From: Jaltomata sinuosa
Lineage: Eukaryota > Streptophyta > Magnoliopsida > Solanales > Solanaceae
Assembly (NCBI GenBank): GCA_003996215.1
Contig: QJPP01001421.1
Span: forward strand, 434,001 to 498,000
Reading direction: 5' to 3'
DNA: 64,000 bases
Made by a program: the position numbers and the translations under genes
In this document: positions 22,005 through 33,536 of the stretch, in pieces
Position numbering within the stretch: the stretch's first letter is position 1
How the letters are laid out: the number at the start of each line of letters is the position of its first letter
Notes under the pieces: generated by a model
Database searches by the model: none
Told to the model about the DNA's origin: nothing
What the model saw: the letters and a program-made list of their open reading frames with translations, nothing else

Positions 22005-23897
22005 TTGTCCACTGAAAGAGGGTCTGGAAATGATAACACCAGAGATGATGGGGTCAATAATTCTAGAAGTACAAATGCTAGTGGCTCCGGAACTTCAAGT
22101 ATTAATGCTAGTTGCTCTGGCACCAAGATCCTAGAGATTGAAGAGGATGACCTTAAAAGTATTGTCCCTCCCTCAAAAGAAATAATCCAAAGTCTAGAGA
22201 TAATGTTTAATAGGAAGTCAGGAATGCAAAAGATCTTTTATGACAGTCTTGCAAAGTCAACCAGGCAAAATGTTAAGAGGAGTATCTTCGAGGAGGTTGA
22301 GATCTGTTCTTCTAACTTGGGTGAGATGCCTGAAATAAAGGATATATTTGATCACTACAAACTTGGTTGGTTGATCCATCCCCTGGGAGAGTACAACCCA
22401 ATCTTAGTCTATGAGTTCTATGTTGCCTATGCAGCCTCTCTTATAAATACGTGACAGGAAGGAAAAATAGCAAAATGTTAGCCACCTTTGGACAGGGTGC
22501 AGGTACAAGGAGTCCATCTAGATATATTCGAACACATTATTCAACATTTCCTATTTGGGCCAAATATTGAGGCACCATTTGACATGCCAGATCTTGAGTA
22601 TAGGTTAGACCAGCAAAAATGATTTAGCAATCAGTTTCCATGGCTTTGCCTCTATTTTTACTGATAAGGAGCCTGCATAGTTAACGAATCCTGTACTCTC
22701 CATCAACAAAGTGTCTCTAAGTCTCACCCGTGAAGTTTTGGTGGGCTTTGGTTAGATTGTGGTTGATCCAAACTTCAACAGATAAACTCTTACTCAGGTC
22801 GGTGATACACATCGCTAGCATTATGTCAAGATTTGACATTGAGATTGCCTGCATCATTATAGAGGAGATTTAAGAGAGGGCCTTGATATTTGGGACCATC
22901 CTCCCATTCTTTTTCTTAATCACACAGTTATGTAATGCAAGTATAATTCCCACTTTTTGTAGAAAGAGATCAAACTATACACGCTCGGGGATTCCAAGAC
23001 ATAACAAAGATCAAAGATGCATCGAAACTTATTGTTAAGAGTAAGGCTCATATATCTACCTCAGAGGGCATCATATTTGATGATCTACCGAAGGATAGTG
23101 TGAAGATTGAGACCTCGACATCTATAGATAAGCATGCTATCACATCATCTGACATACCAGCTTCTAAGATTGGCACTTCTACAACCCCCACAATAGCTTA
23201 GGTCAGTATAGTAACCCTCCTACCAGCTCTTTGCTCGACATACACTTTCACCAGTCATAGCTTCAAAGTAGTGGACCAACAGGCTGAGCAAGGTGAGCAA
23301 TAAGAAGTGCACATTTCTAATCAGCTTAAGCCCTTCATCTAAAAGGTAATTCAGGCAGCTCTTGAGCCCTTGGTGAGTCGATAGTGTAGTTTAATGCCTA
23401 CGTAGATGGGATAGTGATGTGAGTAAATGATAGGCATCTATGACTGCCCTAACCTTATATCCATCCTTGCTGAGCTTTTCGAGGCTTGAGCTAATATTGT
23501 TACCCGGCAGGCTCGACCTGTACCTATGTTTGATGAGATCATTATTGACCTGCCTGCGGCTATCAAGGAGAAGGCACCCTACAGTGATATTTTTAGTGAA
23601 TCTCACCAATGTGCTAAGGGGAAGTGAGTTAAAGAGGGTGATGAGGCTGAGAGAAAGAAAAAAAAAGCAAGAAAAGAAAGATAAAAAGGCAGGCAAAAAG
23701 GGTGAAAGAAGCTCTTTGCAGTATAAACTAGAGGTCGAGAGAGGTGGTGACATAGGAGCTTCCTCTAGTGTGGTACCTAAGGGTACCAAACCTTCTTCAC
23801 ACCAGATCTTGAAGGTGCCAACAACTGGCATGACTATTACTGACACCAAAGACGCTGCACCTGTAGTCCCATCTATGACACTGAACACTAACACTTA
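22005..23897 (+). pseudogene. Element B accessory ORF in env position (plant-transposon-protein type)
   Basis: The first 149 residues are open. They comprise a Ser/Thr/Gly-rich N-terminus, EIEEDDLKSIVPPSKEI, then RSIFEEVEICSSNLGEMPEI and GWLIHPLGEYNPILVYEFYVAYAASL, after which a stop occurs. This core matches the conserved N-terminal part of plant proteins labelled 'putative plant transposon protein' (PF20167, from memory). Further coding is visible through stops: HLDIFEHIIQHFLFGPN at about 22510, a Ser/Thr-rich linker near 23050-23200, and LISILAELFEANIV then VPMFDEIIIDLP at about 23450-23560. A Lys-rich segment (ERKKKKARK) closes it near 23660. It follows integrase in the same orientation and precedes the 3' LTR. 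Its function is not known. Confidence 0.75.
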
Positions 23898-25361
23898 AGC
23901 GCTACAGATAAGTTCCTACCTCTTATATTTTAATATTTTTTAGTCTATTGAGGACAATGCACAAATTTGTTATGTGGGGTAGGGGTTGTGTTTGTGACTG
24001 TCCTTAGGTTTTTTTTGTTGTGTTCTTTTATTGAGAATGTTCATTTGTTGAACTAGCATGTTTATGATAGAATTTGTGTTAGGTAGAAGAAAAATAGGAA
24101 GACTTCAGCATGTAGTAATTGGCACACCTAATTGTTTTTGTGTAAGAATTTGATATCCCTCCAATATTTTGGTATGTGCTTCATTGCTTGATATGCTTAT
24201 CTACTAGGCTCAATTTTTGACATTGTACATATTGATTCTAAGTTAGTATACCAACCAAATAACTGGTAGTTGATAAAGAAACACCACGCCATGTGTGTAT
24301 GAGGTACTCTAGTTTTTTTCCTTTTTTTTTGTGTACAATCTACAACTTGCCCGGTTAGTCTTGCTACTATCATAGGATATTTAGGTTAGGAAAGGATCAT
24401 AGACCTTCTTTTTATAGTCATTCAGACCCATAATTGACAGACCAAAATGATGTATATAGTCCCCAGATCACTAATTTGAGTCTTACCCATTTCCTTGATT
24501 AGCTAGATTGGCATCCTATTTTCTTGTAAGTAAATCCCTCTTTTGATCCCGGTCCCTTCTTGGACACTAGGCTTCAAAGTGCCTAAGTTGCGAGTGGCTG
24601 ATGCTGAGAAAAACAAAGAGGAAAGTTAGGTAGGAAGAGGAAGGAATGGATCAAAGAAAGAGGGTGTGGTATGCTTAAAAAAGGGAAAAGAGAGAAAAAA
24701 TTAGAAAATTTATAATGTAAAAAAGTTAGTCAAAAGATAGAAATAAAACCACACCCGAGCTGAATAAATGAAAAAGGGAATGGAGGAAAAGGACTGAGAA
24801 ATCAGAGTGAAAAAGTAGTGTAGTGTTCAAGGAGGGTCACTTATCAAAATCTACCTTACCCATCCAAAAGCCTACATTACAAGCCAAACAAAGTCATATA
24901 GTGATCCTAATATGATTGTCTGATGACAGAAGCATAGAAAATAAGGGCAAGCCTATCGTATATGTATGCGCATTGTTTGAACTTCTTTGTTAGTGTGAGA
25001 GAACTTTGTTTATACCATCCCAATCTGACTTGAAAATATGCATGAGGGACGTTCTTTGGTATATGAGGGCACTAGGGTGACATTGTCTAATTTCAAAGTG
25101 TAAAAGTTGTATATCACTAATGTATGTATGTTCATTTGTCAATAGCGAGATATCAATCTTTGATCCTTCCGTGTTAGCTTGAGACACTCAAAAATTATGC
25201 ATATTTGTTTTAAATAAAAAAGATGGGTGAACTTTTGAGAATGTCTGTTTCTAAGTGTTCATGTACTTGCCGTAGATCTCCTAGTTCTCCAATGCCTAAG
25301 TGTAATGTATTTGAGTTTTTTTTTAGTTGCTTGAGGACAAATAAAGAGTTTAAGTTGAGGG
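23898..25361 (+). other. Element B 3' untranslated part and polypurine tract
   Basis: No conserved coding. TTGAGGACAATGC occurs near 23948 and an A/G-rich stretch lies at 24600-24820. It ends in TTGAGGACAAATAAAG and TTTAAGTTGAGGG (25331-25361), which serves as the purine-rich start signal for plus-strand DNA just before the LTR. Short frames here look accidental. Confidence 0.6.
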
Positions 25362-26825
25362 TGTTTATGTGCAGGGATTTCACGACACTTTTGATGCTTT
25401 AAACCAAGGATTCTGTTAGTTTTAAGGTGCGTTTTTGTTAGATATGATATTCTTTTGTGTTTCTGTAGGAAAACGAGGTTCGTGAGCAAAAGTTGGAGTT
25501 TGAAGAAGAATTTGGTTAAGTATGGAGTTGTAAAGAGAAATAATGGACCATAGCTCTAAACTACGGATCATCTTGTGAACTGTAAACCATGATCTATAAG
25601 GAAGCAATCTGAAGATAAAACCATGCTCGTTTGATGGCACTTAAATGGAAAGAATAGACTGTCCTGTTGATTGACCAAGATTTAGAGGAATGATATTTTT
25701 GAAGAATACACTAAGGCTCATTTGAGGGCCCATAAAAGCAAACAATGGACCATCCTATCACTCTTAGAAAGGGGTTCTACAAGGGTGCAATTCTGGAGTC
25801 TCAGTCTACAGCTAAGTCTATAGACCATAAACCCAGATTACGGGTCCGTCCTATGATTCATAGATCAAGATTCAGAGAGAATGCAAAAGTGGTGTAAAAA
25901 CTATGGTTCAAGTCTATGCATTATCAATGTTAATTACAACCATAGACTGACTTCTAAATACGTACAGTTCCCAGTTTGATATTGCAATTTGACAGTTGAC
26001 TCTTGAAGACTACAATCATTCTAGTTTAGGGTTCGTAGAAAGCTGACATGGATAAAGTTTTCCAAGTCGATTTAGGATAGAAATTTATGTCTATAAATAC
26101 TTTTCTTATGATTTCTTTTATTCATTTTTTGTTATTGTTGATCTGTTGACATACATTTGAGAGTTAAGTACGTAGATTGATCTTTGTTCTTGGTTTTCTT
26201 GGTTACTTTGCTACTATTTTGGATTATTTCTTGGATAATACAATTAGGTTTCTTTACTCTTCTCATGTAAGTTAATATTCATGAATTTTTCTATCATTTG
26301 CTTTGATTATTACAAGTATGAGTGGCTAAGCACCATAACTTGAGTTGTGGGAGCCATGATGGATTAACAAACATAGGTGAAATAAAATAGTGACTCTTGA
26401 ACAGTGAATTTGCATGTATTTTTAATCTCTTTGCTTTGATTGCTTTTTAGTTGTTGCAAACATTAGAATTTTCCTTAAATCTTAACTTTCTTACCAAAAG
26501 AAATAAAGGTTAAGAAATGAGATTAACAAAAGAGATTTGAGGTTTCTAACCCTCATCTAATAATTTGAGCTCTCACAAGGAAACTCAATTCAAAACCATT
26601 AATGAAGCTAATACTTAAACATTTGAAGGCCTACAATATTCCAAATGACAAAGTTCTAATTGGGTCAAAAGACTTTACTTGAATCTTTAAATAGTCAATT
26701 TTGTATTAAATCACTTGAATAGATCACTAGTAAACTAGACCCGCTAAGTTACGAAATCATAGAGAATACAATTCTTGTTTCTTCTCAAAATTTGATCACA
26801 ACAACAATAAATTTGCATACAATTG
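25362..26825 (+). repeat. 3' LTR of element B, first part
   Basis: Starts TGTTTATGTGCAGGG after the purine tract. U3 (25540-25990) has many words related to CTACGGATCAT, ACCATAG and ACGGGTCCGT. A TATA box lies at 26092. The LTR is interrupted at 26825 by element C and resumes at 41772; its joined length is about 1.66 kb. Confidence 0.8.
26092..26099 (+). promoter_or_regulatory. TATA box in the element B LTR
   Basis: TATAAATA, about 730 bases into the LTR and after the palindrome-word block, is placed as the U3/R promoter would be. Confidence 0.6.
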
Positions 26826-29146
26826 TGTAACACCCCAAAAATTCTAAACCAAGGTTTGATCCGTTCTTCATTTGTTGTTAGATTTGAACTAGATGAACTT
26901 TCTATGAATCTAAGTATTAAGATCAATTCCTAAGTTTTGAAGGAGTACAAGATGTGAATTGAAGTCATAAAGGACCCCTAGCTCAAAGTTAGTTTGAAAG
27001 CCCTTGTACCAATTTAGTTCTCATGTAAGTTCTAACGAGGGTAAATTTCAAACGATCATAACTACTAGAATATAGAGTGTTATGTGGCCTAATACCCACC
27101 AAATTAAACATATTTGGATCTTCTTTCTAACACTGCCAACATCTCAAAAATCCAAGTCCGAAGTAAAATGTTATGGGCATTTTACTGAAGTACTATCAGT
27201 TGTAAAAATCTGATGGGCTGGCCGACGGGCGTGGGAAACACTGACGGGCGTCCACGATGCCCGTGGTGACCATGAAGGCCCATGGTGGATGGTCGTGGTA
27301 ACCAGCCAATGAGCCTTTTTGACCCCCATGAATCCCACGGTTGGGTCCGACGGCCCGTAGGAGCCACGATGGCCCATGGGACAAGCCATCCGATGACTTT
27401 TCTGCATTTTTTCCAGCATTTAAGTTCGGGGTAGTTTGATCCTTTTCTTACCTTAGGTCTTTCCCCTCATCCTTTAATCACCCAAAAGGGGTTATTACTC
27501 ATAAGAACTTCAAATCTATCTCTAAAGAATTCCCTCAAGATACCTAGGGTTTCAAGCAAGCGAGATCATAAGAAGCTCAAGCAAGAAAGTCTCTCAAGAG
27601 TTTTCTTTCAGATTTTTTCTCCAAATCTCCACCTCCAACCTTAGGGATTCTTCTCCAAGCTTCATCCCCAAATTTCTAGCTATAAGTCCTTCATGTTTCA
27701 GGTATGTAGGTATTTAATTAGGGATTTCTTTCACCCTTATGCCCAAAACCCTCAAGTTTTACTTTGATTTAAGAATTTATGAAATTAGGGTTCTTACACA
27801 AATTGGGAAAAACTCATGGGTTAAGTTTTAAAGTATCAATTCATGGTTTATCATTACTTATCTATGATTTATTGATGTTTCTCAATTGATTTCAAAAGCT
27901 CATGCATTAAAGATGATTTGTAGCACGATTCCATTGAATTGCATGTTTTAAGTATAAATTGACATGCTTAGATAACATGATCTTATGTATTTATGAAATT
28001 TCATGCCTAATTCTTCAAGTCATAAATTTAGAAAGAAAAGTGTATTTTGAATTGTGGCTGTGCTAAGTTTCAAGACTTATGAATTTGAGTTGCATGACAT
28101 CAGATATGTCCTTATGCTTTTCACACAGATTTGACATCAGATATAACATCCATTTTGATCAATTTTGGCATAAGATACGCCCCAGTATTATATGAGCTAT
28201 ATGTATATTTTGAGAGTAGTTTTTAGCACCGAGTTGGACTGGGTGAGAGTACCCTTAGTCCCAAAACTACGTGCCCCCATAGGTTCATAAGTCCCCTCTA
28301 TTGGGCATTAAATATAGTGATCACACCACAGTCATGCCTTTATACACTCGCAAGGTATATTGGGTCCTTTCAAAGGGGCGTATACATCGAATTCCATGTA
28401 GCTCACATGGTCTATGTCATTTAAAGAACCTCCCACAGAAATAGTTCACATTTTTAAGTGCATTGACTCCTTGCTCTCAGATTTCAGAATTTATATTATT
28501 ACTTATGGTTTTCAAGTATGTCTTGCTTATCATATTGCATTGAGTTATTTTGTTACAGATTTTACTATCATTATACGACTTCAGTTTTAGTTATGCTTTA
28601 AGCATGTTTTACTACGACATATGCATGATATCACTTTTAAGCATGCTTTCATGTATATTTCATCATATCATATGCATATCTCACATACTCAGTACATTCC
28701 ATAGTACTGACCGCTTACTTATTTGTGCTCCATCCTATTATGATGTAGATTCTGTAGCCCGCTCCTAGATCCATGTCTAGTAGATCAGCAACACATTCAG
28801 TCAGCTTGGTGAGTCCTCCTCCTTTGAGGACTTGGAGTTTAGCCTCATTTTAGTAGTTAGTTTGTTTATTCAGTATTTCAGTATTTAGAGTTAGCTGGGA
28901 ACTTGTCCCAGCAGCTCTCCAGTAGTAGAGGCTTTCAGACATAGAGTTCGATATTCATCTTAATTTAGATTGTCATTTTTAGACTTATATTTTTATAACA
29001 AGATTAAGTTGCTCATTACTTCAGTTAAGCTTTCGTTCTTATGTTTTGTTCAATTTTTAAGTCATGCTAATGCTAGAGGGTTATCTTGAGATTACTTGTG
29101 ATCTCGAGTCCCCTGTTACATCCAGAGGTAGGCTCGGGGTGTGACA
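26826..29146 (+). repeat. 5' LTR of element C (2321 bp)
   Basis: Runs from TGTAACACCCC to GGGGTGTGACA, directly before a primer site. U3 at 27200-27400 carries GACGGGCGT, GCCCGTGG and ACGGCCCGT words. The later part has a degenerate 37 bp array (28094-28190), a CCATGT/ACATGG stem (28394-28410) and a TCAGTAC/GTACTGA stem (28689-28710). Confidence 0.9.
28689..28710 (+). other. Conserved LTR stem-loop in C
   Basis: TCAGTAC and GTACTGA form a perfect 7-base stem around the loop ATTCCATA. The matching stem in D reads TTAGTAC/GTACTAA, so one base pair has changed on both sides. Confidence 0.65.
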
Positions 29147-29150
29147 AACT

Positions 29151-29162
29151 TGGTATCAGAGC
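29151..29162 (+). other. Primer-binding site of element C
   Basis: TGGTATCAGAGC, the initiator-Met tRNA complement, lies four bases after the LTR end. Confidence 0.88.
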
Positions 29163-30245
29163 CAGGTTTAAGAGTCCTATGGTGTCTGAAAGGCGCATTA
29201 AGTAGAGTCTTTTTCATGAGTGTGAAGTGCCCCACACTTATGAGGGAGAGGCTACAAGATGTTCTAGTGAAAAACTTCACTTATTTCATGTTATTTATCA
29301 TACGATAGAGTTTAACTCTATTTATCCTCAAAACTTATGCGTTGTTCCTAATTTCGCTGTCTATACCTCATGTATGAGGTGACAGAAGCAGTAAATCTCA
29401 AATTATCTATCAGCGAGGTGCTCCCAAATTCTCTTCCAGAACTTTGTTACTAATTATTCCTCAAGAAAGGAAAGTGTGTATCCTTGGGTAGTGTCGCCAC
29501 CCAACAGATGTTGTGTAGTAAGCCATTAGTAGTAAAATCGACCTAAAGCTAGAAGTATGAAGACAGAAGTGTAATAGCTTAGAGGGAAGAATAGCATTTT
29601 TTAGAGCATGCATTCACAATTGTATTCTATTAGATAGATGATGGGATGATGTATTCTATTAGATAGGTGATGGGATGATACATCCCTTGGTGTGGACTAA
29701 AGAGTAGTAAGTTATGTTTCTAGTACAGACTAAGTATAAAATGTGAACGAGGTGATAATAGTATGAGAGAGATAATGATGGTTTTGTAGGATTTATCTGG
29801 TAGTATGGTATAGTATAATATAAGACTTTAGGTTCATGAAATTGTAGCAAGTGTGAATATGTGAGCATGATATATATATATATATGTGGTCCAGAGAAGG
29901 ATATATGATTTTGAGCCTATCAGTATAGGCTTTAACACATTTGGTGTGGTGGGTAATAGAAAGAGAGGACTTTGAGAGTTAGAACCATATAAGTTTAGCA
30001 TGACATTGCAAGGGATAGGTTGTAAGTTAATGAATGTGGTAGGTACAACCCCTATTTGATATAGGAAGATTGAGGCTTAGGCTTTTAGGTGAGGGAGAGT
30101 CTTATGTTATAGAAGTAAGTGGATATTCCTATTAGATTCTAGATTGGTGTCTGCTCTGCTAGGGTAAAATGAACATAGTTCTATTAAGAGTTTAGCGAGA
30201 GGTCCACAGATTTAGAAGGGTAGAATGAACCTAAGGGGGAGATAT
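29163..30245 (+). other. Element C leader and internal sequence
   Basis: The first 170 bases match the leader of element D read on its minus strand (GTAGAGTCTTTTT, GTGTGAAG, CTTCACTT). After that I see no readable gag. A 29 bp tandem duplication lies at 29622-29679. The segment ends with a purine tract (CTAAGGGGGAGATAT, 30231-30245) that precedes an internal LTR fragment. Confidence 0.6.
29622..29679. repeat. 29 bp tandem duplication
   Basis: Two direct 29-base copies, each starting GTATTCTATTAGATAG and ending GATGGGATGAT, differ at a single base. It lies inside element C. Confidence 0.88.
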
Positions 30246-30865
30246 TGAAACACCTCGATATCTGGATAAGCTTAAAAACTTAGAACCTAGAGAATTTTCT
30301 ACAATCTTAGACCCGACGGGAAGCCGCAATGGGTGTTAGAGCTCCGACGAGCCATAGGGCGCATTGTGGGAATTATCTAGTGGCCCTGAACCACAACTTT
30401 CTTAACCCGATGGCCTAGGGCGATAGGCGTGGCATCCGCCATGGGATGTCAACCCCGCTGTGATAATGACCCAGTGGCCTTTCTCTAACCCTTTCTATGT
30501 TCCGATGGGCAGTCACCATGGGCATCGCGGTTGCGACGGGCCATGGGAACCCGCCATGAAAATCATCCAGCAACCCAAGACCCTCACCCATCTATTCTGA
30601 CGACCTGGCCCGATGGGCCGTCATGGTTCTGACGCCCGTCGAGTAGCCCTTCTGGCAGGAAACTTCCTGCAATCCTTCCTTTAAGTCAGGGGTAATTTTA
30701 TTTTATCCCCTATTAGCCTAAACCTTTCCCATTAGCCTCACTCTAAATTCCAAAAGGGAAATAACTCCACTCCTCCAAGCTTCAAGCTTCAAGCTAAGGA
30801 TATCCATCTTCAAGTCTCTATCCCTCAAGGTTCTAACTTAGAAGTCTTCAATTCTGGTATGTCTC
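30246..30865 (+). repeat. Extra LTR fragment H inside element C
   Basis: Begins TGAAACACCTCG after a purine tract. U3 words such as CCGACGGG, GGCCCGATGGGCC and GACGCCCGTCG are of the same kind as in C's LTR but are not the same copy. CT-rich leader phrases follow (CTTCAAGCTTCAAGCTAAGG). The fragment stops near TCTGGTATGT, about 620 bases in. It may be a partial LTR of a related family, brought in by recombination or nesting. Confidence 0.65.
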
Positions 30866-31761
30866 ATTGTGGAAGTTCATCAAGTTGCAGCTCCTAGATA
30901 TGCTAGAGAAGAGAGGAGAAGTATTGGATAGTGTAAGATACAAGAAACCATAAGGTAACCATAGTTATAAGCTTGGATATTGGGATGAAATATACATGGG
31001 CTTTTATTGCACGCGACTAGTGATCCCATTGGTTAAGAGCTCTAGGTTAGTTGATTTTCATGATAAGAAGGAATGTTATTCTTAGATGGTAACTCTAGAT
31101 GCAAGAGATTTAGTTGAGATAGGCTTAAACATGGTTGAAGAAGGTAGTTAGACTAAGACCTTAGTATCTACAGGTGCGCTGGTGAAAATTTTAGTTGCAA
31201 ATGTTAAGTGTGCTATTCAGGGATGTTAGTGTAGTTAGAAAGGTGTTCTTAAGCTTAAAAGCTATTAGCTGTGTTATTTAGGTGGGAATAGTCTTGTTCT
31301 TACTCCCTTCATAGGGTGCTCATATTATATAAGTTTAGACCTACCGGTAATCATTCCTAAGGCCAGAAGACCCTACGTTCAACTATTTCCAGGTTAGTAA
31401 GTTCAATTTAGAAAAGAACAGTTTTGTCATATAGATACTTCTCTCAGTTTGATGTTTCATTCAGTTGACTATGATCCCTAAGAATGTGTTTGTTCTCTAC
31501 AAGTGTTAGCTGAGTCCCTACTCTTAATCTAGACATTTTATCATGTTAGATATTTAGTTTTGTGTCCCATCAGTTTTGCTTATGCTCTCAGTGTGCATAT
31601 ATATTCCATGAATCTATCTCAGTTTATATTTCAGTCAGAAATCCATTATCATGAAGTATTTCAGCTATTAGAACTCTATTAATAGGATTGCAATCCTTTC
31701 CCCCTCCAATGTCAACTTAGTAGTCTTCATTCGAGGATGAATGATTCCAAGGGGGAGATAT
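30866..31761 (+). other. Element C 3' internal part with polypurine tract
   Basis: No readable protein. The end matches the pre-LTR segment of K: TTCGAGGATGAATGATTCCAA then GGGGGAGATAT (31728-31761). The body resembles the untranslated region between integrase and LTR of this chromovirus group. Confidence 0.55.
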
Positions 31762-32471
31762 TGTAACACTCTAGAAATTCTAAACCAAGATTTAATCCGT
31801 TCTTCATTTGTTGTTAGACCCGAAATAGATGAATTTTTTATGAATCTAAGTATTAAGATCAATTCCTAAATTTTTAAGGATTACTAGATATGAATTGAAG
31901 TCATAAAAGACCCCTAGATCAAAGTTAAGTTGAAAGCCCTTCTACCGATTTAGTTTTCATGTATATTCTAATTAGGGTCAATTTCAAATGATCATATCTC
32001 CTAGAATATAAAGAGTTAGGTGGCCTAGTATCCACCAAATTGAATATACTTGAATCTTCTTTATAACGCCGCCAATCTCTGATTAATCCAAGTCTGGAGT
32101 AAAAGCTTTTGGGCATTTTAGTGAATCACTATCAGCTGTCAAAATCTGATGTGCGTGGGAAACTCTGACGGGCGTCCACGACGCCCATGGTGACCACGAT
32201 GGCCCATTGTGGCAGGGCGTGTGAACCATCCAGTGAGCCTTTCTGACCCCCATGAAACCTACGGTTGGTTCCGATAGCCCATGGGAGCCACAATGGCCCG
32301 TGGAATAAGCTGTCCGATGACTTTTCTACATTTTTTTCAGCATTTAAGTTGGGGGTAGTTTGATCCTTTCCTTACCATTGCTCTTTCCCGTTATACTTTA
32401 AACACCCAAAAGGGGTTATTCCTCATAAAAATATCAAATCTATCTCTAAAGAATTCCCTCTAGACCCTAAG
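31762..32471 (+). repeat. 3' LTR of element C, first part
   Basis: Starts TGTAACACTCTAG and matches the 5' LTR of C in order (TAAACCAAG, GATCCGTTCTTCATTTGTTG, the GACGGGCGTCC block). It is interrupted at CTAAG by element D and resumes at 40134. Confidence 0.88.
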
Positions 32472-32899
32472 TGTCACGCCCCGAGGTTACCCCCTAGACG
32501 TAACACGGAACTCGGGACCACGAGGATCCCAAGCTAACCCTTGGTCATAGCATTCTCAAGCATAACAAAGAAATAAGACATAGCGGAAACATTAACGTAA
32601 ATCCAAAACTGGAAGACATATCATAAATATAGAGTCGAATAGGAAATACAACTCAGAAATCATCTCATAAGGTCTATGTCTGAAAAGCCTCTAATACTAT
32701 CATAGAGAGTTGTTGAGATAACACCCCCAACTAACCCGAACGTCTAAAAATAAAGAAGGAAACATAAACTAAAGGGGAGCCTAGCCCTCGGACCATGAGA
32801 ACTCACCAAAAGCTAAAATAGGAGTGGCTAGATCTCTAGCCACGAGCCTGTGAAGGAACACCTGAGTCTGCATCATAAAAGGATGTAGCGCAATATGCG

Positions 32900-32921
32900 T
32901 TAGTACTATGGAATGTACTAA
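32900..32921 (-). other. Conserved LTR stem-loop in D (3' LTR)
   Basis: TTAGTAC and GTACTAA form a perfect 7-base stem around the loop TATGGAAT. The same stem is at 38450-38471 in the 5' LTR. Confidence 0.65.
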
Positions 32922-33361
32922 GTATGCAAGCAATGCATGAACATAGTGAAAATATGCTAAGTATGCTTGAATAACTGAAATCATGCTTTTAAAGGATAAC
33001 TGATGCAATGACTCTAAAAATATCATAAGCCGAAGCGTAAACATAAGTAATAAGTCTGAAATCTGATTTAGAGTCAAATGCAACTTTAATCATAAACTGT
33101 TTCTGTGGGAGGTTCTCTAACCGACATAGACCATGTGAGCTACATGGAATCCGATGTATCCACCCCATCGAAAGGACCCAATATAACTTTCCAGGATATA
33201 GAGGCATTACTTTGGCGTGATCACTAAAACTGATGCCCAACAAAGGGGACTTAAGACCTATGAGGGCACGTAGTTCTGGGACCTTTTCGAGTACTCTCAC
33301 CCCGTCCAAATCGGTGCTAATACTACTTCCAAAACATATACATATAGCTCATATAATACTT

Positions 33362-33536
33362 GGGCATATCTGATTCCAAATCTGTTTGAAAAGCATAAGA
33401 GTATATCTGATACCATGCAATTCACTTAACTTAGGTGGACATATCTAGATGCCAAACCTTTCTTGAAACATAGGGACATATCTGATGTCTAAAACTGTTG
33501 GAAAAGCATAAGGACATATATAATGTCATGCAATTC
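33362..33536. repeat. 37-38 bp array in D's 3' LTR
   Basis: The word CATATCTGA and variants recur at 33365, 33402, 33440, 33477 and 33515; the spacings are 37, 38, 37 and 38. Alternate units end GCATAAG or CATGCAATTC. The matching array in the other LTR is at about 38920-39090. Confidence 0.82.

Noticed and set aside
23391..23894. A 167-residue minus-strand frame
   Set aside because: It is antisense to the Lys-rich end of accessory ORF B, whose plus-strand frames match family motifs.
27171..27419. Overlapping open frames on the minus strand, rich in Gly, His and Pro
   Set aside because: They lie in the GC-rich U3 block of C's LTR; three frames are open at once because of base composition, not coding.
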